Assembly (NCBI GenBank): GCA_028752905.1
Contig: JAQNBH010000015.1
Location: forward strand, 15,918,169-15,982,168
Direction: 5' to 3'
Origin: Cladorhizidae sp. MBARI D1340-BT2
Taxonomy: Eukaryota > Porifera > Demospongiae > Poecilosclerida > Cladorhizidae
DNA length: 64,000 nt
Made by a program: the position numbers and the translations under genes. Below the pieces are notes generated by a model. That model saw nothing but the letters and a program-made list of their open reading frames with translations, made no database searches and had not been told where the DNA came from. The first letter of the stretch is position 1; each line of letters starts with the position of its first letter. This document shows positions 10,881 through 22,800 of the stretch, in pieces.

Positions 10881-11800
10881 GTCATGGAGTAGAGCATGCA
10901 AATACTGAACAGGCGTGGCTTAGATATCTTGCATTATGTAACTGAAGACCTTGAAGGCCTTACAGAGTCTGGAGTCCACCTCAATGGCTGAGCCATCCTA
11001 AAGGTAGTGGAAGTTGGACACCAACTCTACAAGGACACCATTAAAAAACAGATGAATAGACTCCGGCTTCGGATTGGATTGCAGCACTGCCACAGTCTTT
11101 GCTTTCCTCAGCTTATGGTGAAATTGACATTGAAGTCACTACAGTGTTGACACAGCATTCAACATAACCTTGAGGTCCTCACATGAATCAACCATTAGAG
11201 CATATCATTAGCGTCCTCCAGATCAGAAACTACAGTCTGATGTTGGAGCATAATTGCCCACCAACTTTGCATCATGGAAGTAAGTATTCACTACTCACAC
11301 ACCTACTGCAGCTGATCATCAAAGTAGAGGCTGAAGATCTTTGAGTCCATCACACATCACTGACAGACAACACTAATGATGGCAGACTCTGAAGTCTTCC
11401 TATAGGACCTAGCTAGCAGCAGTCCTTAAGTGCTCGTGCAAACCATGAATGATTGAAATATTTTAAGGAAGATTGTAAAGACAATAAAGCATTGTCCAAA
11501 TGATTTGTGGCTTATAGAATAAAAATCTGTTTGAGATCGATGGAGCAGATTCAGAGTCTGGTAAAACTCCTTGTTTTCTCCACTTTCTTCAAGAACTGAA
11601 GAGAGAACAACGAGTCTGCATAACCTCTGCCTTGTGGGAAGCCTTATGTCTCGCACAGAGATAGAGTTCTAATTTAGGCTTGAGAATTTCCATAGAGAAA
11701 AAAATTCTAAGGAGTTCAAGAAAACAACGCCTTGATAGTTCTCATAGATTATGACTTCACTTCTTAAGGAGGGATGAGTATCTGCTTCAGCACCTCCACA
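10880..11800 (-). pseudogene. Decayed LINE reverse transcriptase, antisense to the window
   Basis: Read on the minus strand from high coordinates, recognisable reverse-transcriptase pieces of a non-LTR retrotransposon appear in the right order. They are EVLKQIL near 11775-11798, ENYQGVVFLNS near 11705-11745 (the usual NYRGISLLN region), an RT palm stretch at 11426-11656, then DANDML followed by MVDSCEDLKVMLNAVS at 11160-11220. Last come LRKAKTVAVLQSNP and VSNFHYL-DGSAIEVDS at 10990-11110. The catalytic ADD reads AND, and there are several stops and frameshifts, so it is dead. It lies in the receptor gene's intron in the same orientation as the gene. The clade is not determined. Confidence 0.65.
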
Positions 11801-11839
11801 GGTATCTAATCTAGACATGGAGCTCTTCCTTTACACATC

Positions 11840-13860
11840 TGATAAGTGTCAGGTTGACAATTTTGTCTAGCAAATCATGTGCAGGGCATAGCTCAGACTG
11901 ATCTCACACATACTATCGACAACTTCAGAGAAGTGCTGCACACCTTCACAGCTGATATTGTCTCTGCTTAAGTTGCTCCATCCCTTGCTAATAGAGTGAA
12001 TCTCTAGGGTTTGGAACATTCTTCTTCAGTAAAAGGAGCTCCCTGATGAGCGATTCACTAAAGCCACTAAATGCACTCCACCTAGCACTGCACACCTTCT
12101 CAGCAGAATCTTCCTTGGCTTGTGCAGATGAAGATACTGTAGCTTTAGTGTATCACCATTATGCCTCAGGGAAGAAGCCAGGCATCTCTCTTCTTGTTCA
12201 AGAGATTCTGGAGCCTACCTGTCAACAAGTCTTCCTCCTTTTTCCACGGCAGATCAGGCAAGATCTTGTATTCCTTTGTTCATAATAGCCTTGAAGCTAT
12301 ACTATGTCAGCTCAGGAGCATCTTGCTGGATGTCTCCATCTAAAGCATACATGTAGGTCAATGTTGATCTACGTACTTCTAGAAGGCCTGAGGAGCTTTG
12401 ATAGCCTTCCATCAATAATAGTCACTGTTGCAGCCCCAAGTCACCAGTGGCGTGGCTGGTGATGGAACCATGTGTCTGTGTGGAATCTGATAACTTCAAA
12501 TCCAAGACACTCTCTCCTCTGTTCCATCTAGAGTCATATCATCACCATGGGAAATTCTAATGTCCAAATAAGCTCTGGTTTGATCTGACATAAGACATTG
12601 ATTGGCTTCTACGGCCATGGAGAGTGCACTAGAATGGTGCAAAGGATGTACACATGGTTCCACACAAGCCACTCCACAATTTAAAAAGTGCAACACTAAC
12701 ACAACTTTAATATTCAGGCTTCCTCTTACTTTTACGAAGTATTAAAAAAAACCTGTAGTGTTGACTTCGGAGCTGCACAGATTCTGCAAGCTTCACTGTA
12801 TGAACTAGTGTATAGCTTAAAAAAGATAATCTCTCAGTGTGCTCTCTTTTAATGAAGGTTCCTTATTTAAAAGGGAACCACCTAGATCTGAAGTTAAGGT
12901 TATTATATCCATGTGGTGTGACACTACATGCGTGAAAAATCAACATTTGGAAATTAATTCTCAACAAACATGCATGACCACACACTCAAGTTTTAGCATG
13001 TAATGAAAACATTCATTGTATGTAACTTCCTCTAACCAGTCATGCTAATTTCAGTTCTAGCATTTAGCAATTAGGAGTTAGAACTGCAGATATGAGCATG
13101 CAGGTTTTGAGGTCCCCAACTTTATTGCCATTAATTGTTTTTTTAAATAGTGCTGAGATTATAGGCAAAGGATACTTCTAGCCATAAGATTGTTATAAAA
13201 CATTTGGTTCTATGATAATTAGGTAGAGTACATATGTAAGTAAGTGATAGCAAATGTGTTGCAATAACACAAGGTCAATGATCCCAACCTACATAATTTG
13301 AAGCTGAATAAGGAGAAGTCTAAATCAAGAGACAAAATAACCCTGAGTTACAACTAGAACCCAATCTAGAGTGCCATGTTGGCTGCAAGTGCTTGTCGCG
13401 ATTCTATATTCAGTGCATCAATAAAAGACCTAGACCTCCTTCCATTCCATGCTTCTTTAAAGTACATGTTATTTTACCCACTCCCCCCCCCCCCCCCCCA
13501 CCTCAGCCACACATCCATAATATGTGTACCTTTGGAACAATTCACAAACATATATATGGGTTTAGCTTGTGAGACTATCATGCAACATCGGTCATCAATC
13601 TTGTTCACAGAAGGAATTAACACTTTCAGGAAGCCGGCTAAAGTCTGTTCACTTTTCTTGAGAGGAGGAAGAATACTTTGCATAGCAACTGGAAGGAGAC
13701 ATTATAAGAACTTTAATGGCACAGTAACTGTTCATAGTTCAGCATTATCCATATAATCAGTTTGGCAGTAGAATCCCGGACTATAAGGCCTTGAGATTTC
13801 TATATGGTCCCTATATGGGGCTGGGCTTTAAACACACTTATTCTAATTGTTGTAGTTGTG
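11840..13860. other. Intronic stretch, no gene recognised
   Basis: Possibly further 5' LINE sequence up to about 12.5 kb, but no motif is convincing. A C17-like tract lies at 13483-13500. Confidence 0.4.
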
Positions 13861-13864
13861 CACT

Positions 13865-14115
13865 TCACATATCAGCACATGCCAAGTCTTGTTGTTGATT
13901 GTGTACTCAAGTAGAGTCAGATACAGTCAGCACATGCCATGTCTTGTTCTTGTTGTTGATTGTGTACACATGTAGAGTCAGATACAGTCTGCACATGCCA
14001 TGTCTTGTTCTTGTTGTTGATTGTGTACACATGTAGAGTCAGATACAGTCAGCACATGCCATGTCTTGTTGTTGTTGTTACTGTTCATTGTGTACTCACG
14101 TAGAGTCAGATACAG
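13865..14115. repeat. About 61-bp minisatellite, 4 copies
   Basis: The unit contains GCACATGCCATGTCTTGTT, a (TTG)n run, GATTGTGTAC and TAGAGTCAGATACAGTC. Copies differ mainly in the length of the TTG run. Confidence 0.92.
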
Positions 14116-14129
14116 TCTCCCTCGAGCAA

Positions 14130-14840
14130 ACAGTTGCACAGGAGAACTGCACCAACCCAAACAGTGTGCATGTAAGTTGTTGCAATGAAAATCAATGTAC
14201 GAATTGGACAATTTGGAGAATTCTGTTAAACCAATTATAAAGAATGCACCTATTATATATAAGTGAAGTGGGAGGGGGTGGGTGTTAGACAGATAAAGGT
14301 AAGATTTTGTCTTTAGCTTTTTGGGAGTGCTGGTGTACTATTTTAGTGAAGGACTTGAGGTGTGTTGAAATGCTTGAAGTGTAATGGACGTTACAATCAG
14401 CCAATACCATTGTTTAGGAGACCATGAAGCCACCAAAGTGAGTTTTATCTGAGATATAAACTTTGGTTTATTTGTCCGCCACAGTAATATAAGGGCCAAA
14501 CCAATATAACGAGTACTACTGCACTGCACAGTAGATAGATTTTTGAAGATGAATTTCAAGGTTTTTTAAACTTCTTATAGTTATGAGTGATTGGTTTACT
14601 CCCAATTCTTCACGTCCTGTTGGGAATCTTATTTGAGCTAATAGTGGCTACAACCACATTTAGGCAGCTGGAAACTGCTCATGCGTGTGTTGAGATGTGA
14701 GCTTCATGTTTAGGGGGTTGCCATCCATTATGTATTAGCGATCCCCAAAACACCGTAACTTGTCCAGTGTTCTGATGTGCAGGTGTTGACAGCATTGCAG
14801 GCATTATAAAGAAAATGCAGATTAAAATGGCATTTTTATG
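14130..14840. repeat. Old dispersed repeat related to 34.2-34.8 kb
   Basis: Shared segments include AGTTGCACAGGAGAAC at 14135-14150 and near 34250, and TTTCAAGGTTTTTTA near 14547 and 34617, in the same order in both places. No coding sequence is seen. Confidence 0.45.
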
Positions 14841-15019
14841 TCATGTGATAATACAGTACGAGTTAAAATAAACTTCATGTCCCCGTTATTTAGGCCCATC
14901 ACTCAACGCCCACTCGCTCTAAAATATGAAACAAAACATCCGGTGATGACAATGTGGAAAATAGGAGAATCAATTTTTGGTTTTCGCTTTTTTTATCCTT
15001 GAATGCAGTCCTCTGAGAA

Positions 15020-15290
15020 TTGGTGGAGTAACCCTCAACATCACGGCATGTGAGAGCCCTCAACATCGCAGCATCTGAGGGCCCTCGACATCACAGACAT
15101 CATGGAATCTTAGGGCCCTGGACATCACAGCATCTAAGGGCCCTCGACATCACAGCATCACAGGGCCCTCGACATCACAGCATCTGAGGGCCCTCGACAT
15201 CACGGAATCTGAGGGCCCTGGACATCACAGAATCTGAGGGCCCTCGACATCACAGAATCTGAGGGCCCTTGACATCACAGCATGTAAGGT
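15020..15290. repeat. 25-bp minisatellite, about 10 copies
   Basis: The unit is GAGGGCCCTCGACATCACAG plus CATCT or AATCT. Each unit contains the perfect 10-bp palindrome GAGGGCCCTC. The array ends about 390 bp downstream (in gene orientation) of the FN3 exon. Confidence 0.95.
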
Positions 15291-15678
15291 TGGATAGGAG
15301 CAGCTGTAGACATTGAAACAGCTACCGAAAGATCTCTCAGAGTCGTTCTCAAGATTGGCATTGGTGAACGAATGTTCAGTTATCACCGTAGCAGGTGCTC
15401 ATTGAATCCAGAAAGTTAGCCTGCTGACCCCCCACCACCCCCCCCCCCCCCCCCTCACCACCCCACCAATGGAACCTTCTTTTCTTTTCTTTTTTAACCG
15501 TTAGACGTATGTCATTAAAAATGAATTTCATGGAGGCTTCCATGCATTCAATATATTCTACGGGCATCCAATGCTCCGTAAATGTAAAGTTTATTTTGAC
15601 CTATTCTGTGTTAGAAATAGAGAACATAATGTTTAACTAGAATGTAGCTGTACGATTAATTAGACAAGTGTAATGTAC

Positions 15679-15948
15679 CTCTCAAGAAGCTGATGTCCCT
15701 CCTAACTGGCCCTGCACAGTTGCTGGCTGTGATGATGAACATGTAGTTAGTGTTGTAAAGGAGAGTAATGGTAGCACTGAAGGTAGAAGTAGTGCTCTGG
15801 AGAGAACCTAGAGACTCAGCAGAAGGAGAGACATCCAGAGTGGGAGTTCCTCTCCCATTAGTGATGGTGAACTGCAGAGTCAGTCTCAAGGTTTTGGCTT
15901 CATAAATAACATCATCACTGTTCACAGCAGATACAACTGGAGGAGTGG
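15679..15948 (-). CDS. Fibronectin type III domain exon
   Basis: This 270-nt exon is phase 1 at both ends (2+89x3+1), with acceptor TTTATCCAG and donor GTACAT. It begins TPPVVSAVNSDDV, continues through RLTLQFTITNGRG, has a Ser/Thr-rich middle (SPSAESLGSLQSTTSTF), then NTNYMFIITASNCAGPV and ends DISFLRG. Length, the proline-rich entry strand, the Y-x-F-x-I-x-A-x-N-x-x-G strand near the C-terminus and the one-exon-one-domain layout match an FN3 module. FN3 domains are beta-sandwich spacers or ligand-binding modules in adhesion receptors. It lies between the Ig exon (upstream) and the Sushi exons (downstream), 9 and 8.7 kb away. Confidence 0.85.
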
Positions 15949-16550
15949 CTGGATAAAGGAAATCAGTGCTACTATTAAATATATAAAAGAGGGATTGTTT
16001 GGCCTCTATAGAATTCCAGGGGGAGTCTTGGTGGAGAACTCAAAAAGGCTCTTTGGAATAACTTTTCATGAGGAATGCCATGGGCATGTCAGATTAGGAA
16101 TAGGGGTTTCCCCTTGAGATCAATACAACGTTACAGCTCTTGGCATTATCACCAGTTGGCTATTTTATTAGGGACATACTCCTGATGATACAACACAAGT
16201 ACTGCAACATGACAGCATTAAGCTCACACCATGGCAAGCAGTTTGCTATTGAACCTGCCTCTAGCCTTACTCCATTAACAACACCACACCTGCTGAAATT
16301 TACAGTAGGTCCATTGACAGGTTTTACACAAAACATTTGTTTTTGTTTCTTTTGAGCATTCATAATGATAGGGGCCTGGGCCCTGCTTCAGGGGGGCAAT
16401 TATAAAAAGGGAAAAGAGGGAAAATGGCGGACACAATGTGGTTACAGGAATCTGTACATGTGCACTCACAATGTGTGTTTTCATAGTGTGTGGGAGCAGC
16501 ACTGTCATGAATATCAATTTTCATGACAAGTCATCAGTATGCTTGACCAA
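15949..16550. other. Intronic stretch, no exon recognised
   Basis: Open frames on both strands at 16140-16517 lack domain signatures or paired splice sites. Confidence 0.5.
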
Positions 16551-16840
16551 TGAACTACTCAGTGCCTGAAATACTCATTGCAGAGTAGGGCTTCCCTTGG
16601 CCATACTAGTTAGAACTGCCTAGCACTTTCCAATGAGAAGACACACCTGCAGCCAATTCATGCACTCAAGATTTCGAGGTGCCCCCACGTTAGCTGCAGA
16701 TAACTTTGGCATGGTTACACACATGCATCAAGCAAAAGAGAGCACACATATATTTTAAGGTAATGAAAAACTCATACAGTGAAGTGTGCAACATCCATGC
16801 AGCTCCAAAGTTGTAATCACAATCCTCCCTCCCTCCTTTT
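16550..16840. repeat. About 300-bp repeat, first copy
   Basis: It shares an ordered set of segments with 21310-21690: GAGTAGGGC, CACTCAGAT/CACTCAAGAT, CTTTGGCAT, AAAAGAGAGCACACA, CTCATACAGTG/TTCATACAGTG and GAGCTCCAAAG/CAGCTCCAAAG. The two copies are in the same orientation within one intron. Confidence 0.75.
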
Positions 16841-17034
16841 TATGGTTTATAGTAGGTCCGCTTTCATGGAGAGCCCAGCTACAGGGTGCTACGCCCAGCT
16901 TCACAAGGGGCATGTTTGACTGGGATCCCAGTTAGTAGGTACAGATGACAGGACAGGTTTACTAGGCTCCTATCATTATTTTCAAGCTGGTGTGGCATCC
17001 AGAGAGACTACCTACAACAACAATATACAGTCTA

Positions 17035-17980
17035 TAATCAATACTTGCTTATCTCCTCTGTTTTGTCTGGGCCATGCTGGCTGCCCCTGCTAGTCTATAA
17101 TTATATATAATACTTGCATCCCTCTTCTGTTCTGTCCGACCACGCTGCCTGCCCCTGCTAGTCTATAATATATATAATACTTGCATCCCTCCTCTGTTTT
17201 GGCTGGGCCATGCTGGCTGACCCTAGAACACCCTAACATGAAAACGCATATTGAAATTTCGAAACAACGTCATGCATTGATGACATCATTTCCCCCCAAT
17301 CGCGAAGGGAAATTTCCGCGCGCTAGTATTTTAATTCCGAGTACGCGTCTATTTTTAAGCTCTTCTCGCTTGGATGAAACTTCAAAGGAAGTGCTTCTTG
17401 TCTTTCAAACTTTGCAGAAAGATAGAGCAATGACACAAGATGCCTCTGAGGTTATTTATGAAAATAACATGATTCATAACCTGGGCCTTGCTGACTGCCC
17501 CCGCTATAATTATAAACAATACTTGCATCCCTCTGTTTTGTCTGGGCCATGCTGACTGCCCCCGCTAATATTAGCTACAATTATAAACAATACTTGCATC
17601 CCTCTGTTCTGTCTGGACCATGCTGGCTGCCCCTGCTAGTCTATATATATATATAATACTTGCACCCCACCTCTGTTCTGTCTGGACCTTGCTGGCTGCC
17701 CCTGCTAGTCTGAATACTTGCACCCTACCTCTGTTCTGTCTGGGCCATGCTGGCTGCCCTTGCTAGTCTATATATATATATATATAATACTTGCACCCCA
17801 CCTCTGTTCTGTCTGGACCTTGCTGGCTGCCCTTGCTAGTCTATATATATATATATAATACTTGCACCCCACCTCTATTCTGTCTGGGCTGCCCCTGCTA
17901 GTCTGTATATATATAATACTTGCATCCCACCTCTGTTCTGTCTGGGCCATGCTGGCTGCCCCTGCTAGTCCATATATATA
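17035..17980. repeat. About 70-bp minisatellite with an inserted segment
   Basis: The unit carries ACTTGCATCCCTCCTCTGTT, CTGGGCCATGCTGGCTGCC and TGCTAGTCTATATA with a variable (TA)n. The array is interrupted at about 17225-17480 by unrelated CpG-rich DNA and resumes afterwards. The first and last copies differ mostly in the AT run. Confidence 0.93.
17225..17480. other. CpG-rich insert within a minisatellite
   Basis: The stretch contains GCGCGCTAG, GTACGCGTC, TCGCGAAGGG and ATTTCGAAA, far more CpG than its surroundings, and no copy of the flanking 70-bp unit. It is open on the plus strand as part of a 124-codon frame, but no domain is recognised. Terminal repeats or target duplications are not evident. 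Confidence 0.6.
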
Positions 17981-17984
17981 AAGT

Positions 17985-19790
17985 AGTAATGTCTGTTATC
18001 TTTAATGTGAGGCTTTGTACAGCACTCATCTCTCAGGAACCCACAACCTATCTAGACCAAACATTGTGTGGCCTGACCAAAGAAGGTTTAGTTTCTAACT
18101 TTTGAAATGAACTTTTGAAATGAATAAAGGAGGTCTTGTCATGCTGTTTGAGATTGTAGACGGCCATTTTGTTTAGGGAAATGACTGCACGTGTGTTCAT
18201 AACATTCCCTAGTACACAAACAGCAGCCGTTGCAGCAGCAGTAGAAGCAGCAGAAAGCAGCAGCTGCAGCAATATCAACAACTGCCCTATAAAATGCAGG
18301 CTCCTGAAATCACCAACACAACCAAAACCAAACTAAAATCCCCAAACCTCCTCAAAGCTATCAAAATTAAATGAATGGTTTTCCAATTTTCTGTGAATTA
18401 CTAACAAGAATAAAACCAAACAAATTAGTGCTCCATGAACCTAAATGACAACTAGCACTCTGGGGCTGGGCTCAGGAGAAGCTGCTCGCAGCAATGGAAT
18501 AAGAAATCAAAAACCTCCTTCATCACGAGAACCTAGACGAGTAATGACAACTATGAATTACTAGAGCAGTAAACAGGTTTTCACCTCATATCAGCAGTGA
18601 CCTTTATGGTTGGACTGGAGGATGGAACTGTGAACAATACTTACAGAACTTTGAAAACAAAAGACAGCATTAAAAAAAGGTTGGGGTAAGGGCAAGATTT
18701 TTTTTCGAAAGAACATTTAAATAATCTCTCTTGGTGATCAATAAAACACTGAAAGAACAATAGAGTGCTATGTTAGGTCATGATCTTAGACTTGCATTCT
18801 CTTACTCCTCCACCACTAGCAAAGCTGTTGCTAGTAGCAAAAACAACTTCACCTAAATAGAAATATTTTAACATTACTTGTTGGCCTATCCTTTCACCTT
18901 TCAAAATATAATCAATTGTTCCTTGATGCATAATTACCAAGTTTAGTAGAGATCCACACCATTTTGAGTTATTTTCTAAATACACACAAACAAAGAGACC
19001 AGAGCAAAAACCATACCTACATGCATATTTGCAGGAAGAGCACAAATCATCTGGCATGGTACACCAGACCTTGCCATGCATATTTGCAGGGAGGGCACAA
19101 ATCATCTGGCATGGTAGACTACCAGGAGACCATTCCAATATTTATTTCAAGACATTTTTCTTTCCGCGAAAATCAGGAATTAAAGTACTGAAAAAGTTAG
19201 TGTTAAGCAATGATCTAGCTTCTATTTATTAAGCACCGATTGTGACTATGTCTCCTCCTGCTTCAACGTCAGTGTTGTATCATTTAGAACTAAACTAATC
19301 TGTGTAGATGGGATGTTCCTAGCTCTACTCTGCAAAAATCCAGCCATTCACTATCACTCCAGCTAGACCAATATAGATATATACTCAGCAATCTGTTCCT
19401 ATGAGAAATTTGATTAAATCTGTTCATGACCTTTCTTGTTCAGTTTCAGCATGTTGTTGATGGTGCCATCTGCTTCTATGGTATGTGATAAAGCTTTATG
19501 TCACTGTGTTTATCAGTGTGTGTGTGTGTGTGTGTGTCCTTTCTATAGTCTTGAATGGGTGCTCACGCTGATGACTCAGGGAGGGCATCAATGTCCTTCC
19601 CCATACTACTCAGACAAGTGGGTGTGAGATATTTGGTGGGAGGGGAACCATGAGCACAAAAACATCAATGGATCTAGAGTCTACTCGGGAAATGGGAGAA
19701 AACCTGCACATGTAATATTGCCAACTAAGTATGACATGAGCTAACTAGTTAATGTAAGTGATAAGCAGGTAATAAATAGCAAAGCAGACA
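17985..19790. other. Intronic stretch with minor repeats
   Basis: It includes a (CAG)n-like patch at 18225-18275, two copies of a 57-bp segment containing GCATATTTGCAG and CACAAATCATCTGGCATGGT (19020-19125), and a (TG)n run at 19517-19536. No exon is recognised. Confidence 0.5.
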
Positions 19791-19796
19791 AGGGTA

Positions 19797-19960
19797 AATC
19801 AGTACAAGCTGGCTAAGTGGCAGGAGTAGGCAAGTTCAACAAACCAATACCAGCTGGCTAAGTGTGGCAGTAGCAAGCAAATTCAACATGGCAGGAACAA
19901 ACCAATACTAGCTGGCTAAGTGCGGCAGGAGCAAGCAAGTTAAACATGGCAGGACCAAAG
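19797..19960. repeat. About 55-bp repeat, 3 copies
   Basis: The unit contains CCAATACCAGCTGGCTAAGT, GCAGGAGCAAGCAAGTT and an AACATGGCAGGA tail, with point differences between copies. Confidence 0.85.
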
Positions 19961-20184
19961 CCAACCACAGCAAGATCACGAGCCAGGGCCAGCAGAACAT
20001 TGCATGAGCAAACCCAAGTGGGCAAGGCAAGAGCCAGCAGATCCTGTCATGGGACCAGGGTGCATACACATCAGCAGGGGGGGGGAGGTTTCTTGGATCT
20101 ATGTAGCTGCCTTACACCACAAACCCTGATTTGACTCATCCCTTTTCCATAATGACCTAAAAGTAAATCTAATAACTTTCTTAT

Positions 20185-20780
20185 CTATTAGCTGTATTCA
20201 TGTGCTGCTAGTCTTTCCCACCTGAGTAGAGTATTAGCTGTGTTCATGTGCTGCTAGACTTTCCCACCTGAGTACAGTATTAGCTGTGTTCATGTGCTGC
20301 TAGTCTTTCCCACCTGAGTACAGTATTGGCTGTGGCTAATCTTTCCCACCTGAGTACAGTATTAGCTGTGTTCATGTGCTGCCAGCTGAGTACAGTATTA
20401 GCTGTGTTCATATGCTGCTAGTCTTTTCCACCTGAGTACAGTATTGGCTGTGTTCATGTGCTGCTAATCTTTCCCACCTGAGTACAGTATTGGCGGTGGT
20501 CATGTGCTGCTAGTCTTTCCCAGCTGAGTACAGTATTAGCTGTGTTCATGTGCTGCCAGCTGAGTACAGTATTAGCTGTGTTCATGTGCTGCTAGTCTTT
20601 CCCACCTGAGTACAGTTGGCTGTGTTCATGTGCTGCTAATCTTTCCCACCTGAGTACAGTATTAGCGGTGTTCATGTGCTGCTAGTCTTTCCCAGCTGAG
20701 TACAGTATTAGCTGTGTTCATGTGCTGCTAGTCTTTCCCACCTGAGTACAGTATTAGCTGTGTACATGTGCTGCTTGTAG
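20185..20780. repeat. 46-bp minisatellite, about 13 copies
   Basis: The unit is TGTTCATGTGCTGCTAGTCT followed by TTCCCACCTGAGTACAGTAT and TAGCTG. Several copies have lost the TAGTCTTTCCCAC part, leaving GCTGCCAGCTGAGTACAG. Confidence 0.96.
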
Positions 20781-20989
20781 ACAAAGAGAAAGAATGAAGG
20801 AAAACTGAGAGCATTTGAAAAAGAGAAGACTAGAAATAAAGTGACTGGCTCAAGTTCAAGCAAGACATTGGAGAGACAAGAGTATGTCATCTTATATGCA
20901 GCAGAGTAGTGAGTAATTATATATATACAATAATCCATGCTTCTCAAAATGTCTGATATCAGGTAAAAAAAAAATTATTTAAGGATTGT

Positions 20990-21280
20990 TAAGGTTGGTG
21001 TGAGTATGATGAAGGGGAGGAGAGTTGGATGTAGTAGAGGTGAAAGGGAGATTTCTGGGAAGGTTTGAGTGGCAATGGCTGCTGGTATTAGAATAGAGAC
21101 CTCATGCTCTACATCTAAAATGGACTTTATCCATTTCACTCTCTCCACTACTACACCACTGGAACAAATCCTTGACATCTGTTCAACATTGCTGGTATGC
21201 TGACTGGTGAGATGCAGACGACTGAGACTAGTATCTGTGGCAAGAGGAAGTCCAGCTCTATACAATGAGTAGTTTCTAAA
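20990..21280 (-). pseudogene. Possible decayed Ig-like fragment
   Basis: A minus-strand open stretch begins NYSLYRAGLPLATDTSLSR and continues LHLTSQHTSNVEQMSRICSS. This resembles the second half of an Ig domain (strand D-E-F with the second Cys). It is on the same strand as the receptor exons and lies between the Ig and FN3 exons. It has no first half. A possible acceptor (ATGTTTTAG) would give phase 2 rather than the phase 1 used elsewhere, and the C-terminal part is unlike an Ig domain. It could be a dead duplicated exon or coincidence. Confidence 0.25.
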
Positions 21281-21309
21281 ACATTAGTTAGTGCATTCAT
21301 TTGTGACCC

Positions 21310-21690
21310 AGCAGCACTTTAAATACACCAACTTGACCACCTGTTCAAGTTTTAGCGCCTATCCAGGTATAGAGTAGGGCCTCCTCTAGTCTAGCCACTG
21401 TTACTAATTCCAGTTGTTTGGCACTAATCTAGAGCCACAACTGTTGCAAAATCAAGCACTCAGATCTTGAGGCATCTCCACTTTAGCTACAGTCACTTTG
21501 GCATAGTTATGCATGTATCTATGCAACATTTTAGTATCAAAAGAGAGCACACAGAGAGAGCTATCATTTGAGCTATATATCTAGTTCATACAGTGTATTG
21601 TGCAGAATCTATGGAGCTCCAAAGTCATAACCACAAGGTTTTATTAGTTATGCCCCCCTCCCATCCCCCCACCCCATTTGACAATGACAT
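21310..21690. repeat. About 300-bp repeat, second copy
   Basis: Same family and orientation as 16550-16840, somewhat longer, ending near a pyrimidine-rich patch. It is followed at 21717-21738 by an uninterrupted G22-like tract. Confidence 0.75.
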
Positions 21691-21716
21691 GTTTTAGCTT
21701 TATTAATATATGTAAG

Positions 21717-21745
21717 GGGGGGGGGGGGGGGGGGGGGGCGGCGGA
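21717..21745. repeat. Long G homopolymer
   Basis: About 22 consecutive G followed by CGGCGG, one of several G/C homopolymers in the window. Confidence 0.95.
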
Positions 21746-22544
21746 GGGATGAAATGATGCCCTGTAAAGGCTAAAAGGAGATTTTCACCATGAAGGGTGT
21801 CTAAACAGTTCCATAGACGAATATGCTTCGAAGAGTTTGCAAAGTATGTTTGAGAGGCCATCAACAGCTTCTTCTTAGTTCTATTTAAGAGACTAGCTCC
21901 TTTGTAATCACTTGGTCGGGTTTGAAAGTTAAGCTCCTTTGACTGGCTCGTAAGATAAGCTCCTCAGTTCTCCGTCTAAGAATAATTATAGAAAATGTTT
22001 AGCAACAGTGTTTAATAAGCACCTATTCATAGTTAGTGCTCGTTCTCCTGCAGGTTGAGGTTAGAAGTATGGTGCTAGCCCATTACCTTCTAATGTGTTG
22101 TGCACTACCTTATGATGAATGTAGCATCATCTTCTGGTGGCTAGGACTAGTGGTCATGCTTATTGCTCGATGCCAAGCTGCCCTCTTAAGGAGGGGGACG
22201 ACCACCATATATGGTATTATGTTATTATTATCGATAACTCGTCATTATTGAACCAATAATGGCAGGTTCCCTATGATGATACTGTTAAGACTTCCTAAGA
22301 CATTGAAAGTTACAAGTAGCTCACCTATGTACTGTTTACTATCTGGAATGAAATAGAGTGCACCCTGGTAAGTCCTTGCATGCCTGCCTAGACCTGCACT
22401 GCAATGTGCACAATTCTAAGTGGAACTCACCTCAATACATGAAACATATACACAATCATAAACAGTGTAAGGCAAATAGCACTGTCCGTGTATAAGTAGC
22501 AAGCACCCTCTAGGCATTTTCAGTGATCTACCTACAGTAGGACT

Positions 22545-22800
22545 AGGATGATATATGACGCAAGTGCCCAGTATATGTGAACACAAAGCAAGTGCCCAGT
22601 ATATATGCACATGTGCAATTATTGTAACTAAGATGTATATGAAGAAAGTGCCCAGTATATATATATGCACATGTGCAATTACTGCAACTAGGATGTATAT
22701 GAAGCAAGTGACCAGTATAAATGTACACATGTAATTATTGCAACTAGGATGGTACATGACGCAAGTGCCAAAGATATATGCACACATCCAAGTTGCAATA
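22545..22800. repeat. About 60-bp repeat, 4 copies
   Basis: The unit contains AAGTGCCCAGTATATATGCA, CATGTGCAATTATTGCAACT and AGGATGTATATGA. Frame-open on the minus strand only because of the repeat. Confidence 0.88.

Noticed and set aside
18773..19138. 121-codon minus-strand Cys-containing frame
   Set aside because: Part of it is a duplicated 57-bp DNA segment, no splice pair gives phase 1-1, and no domain is recognised.
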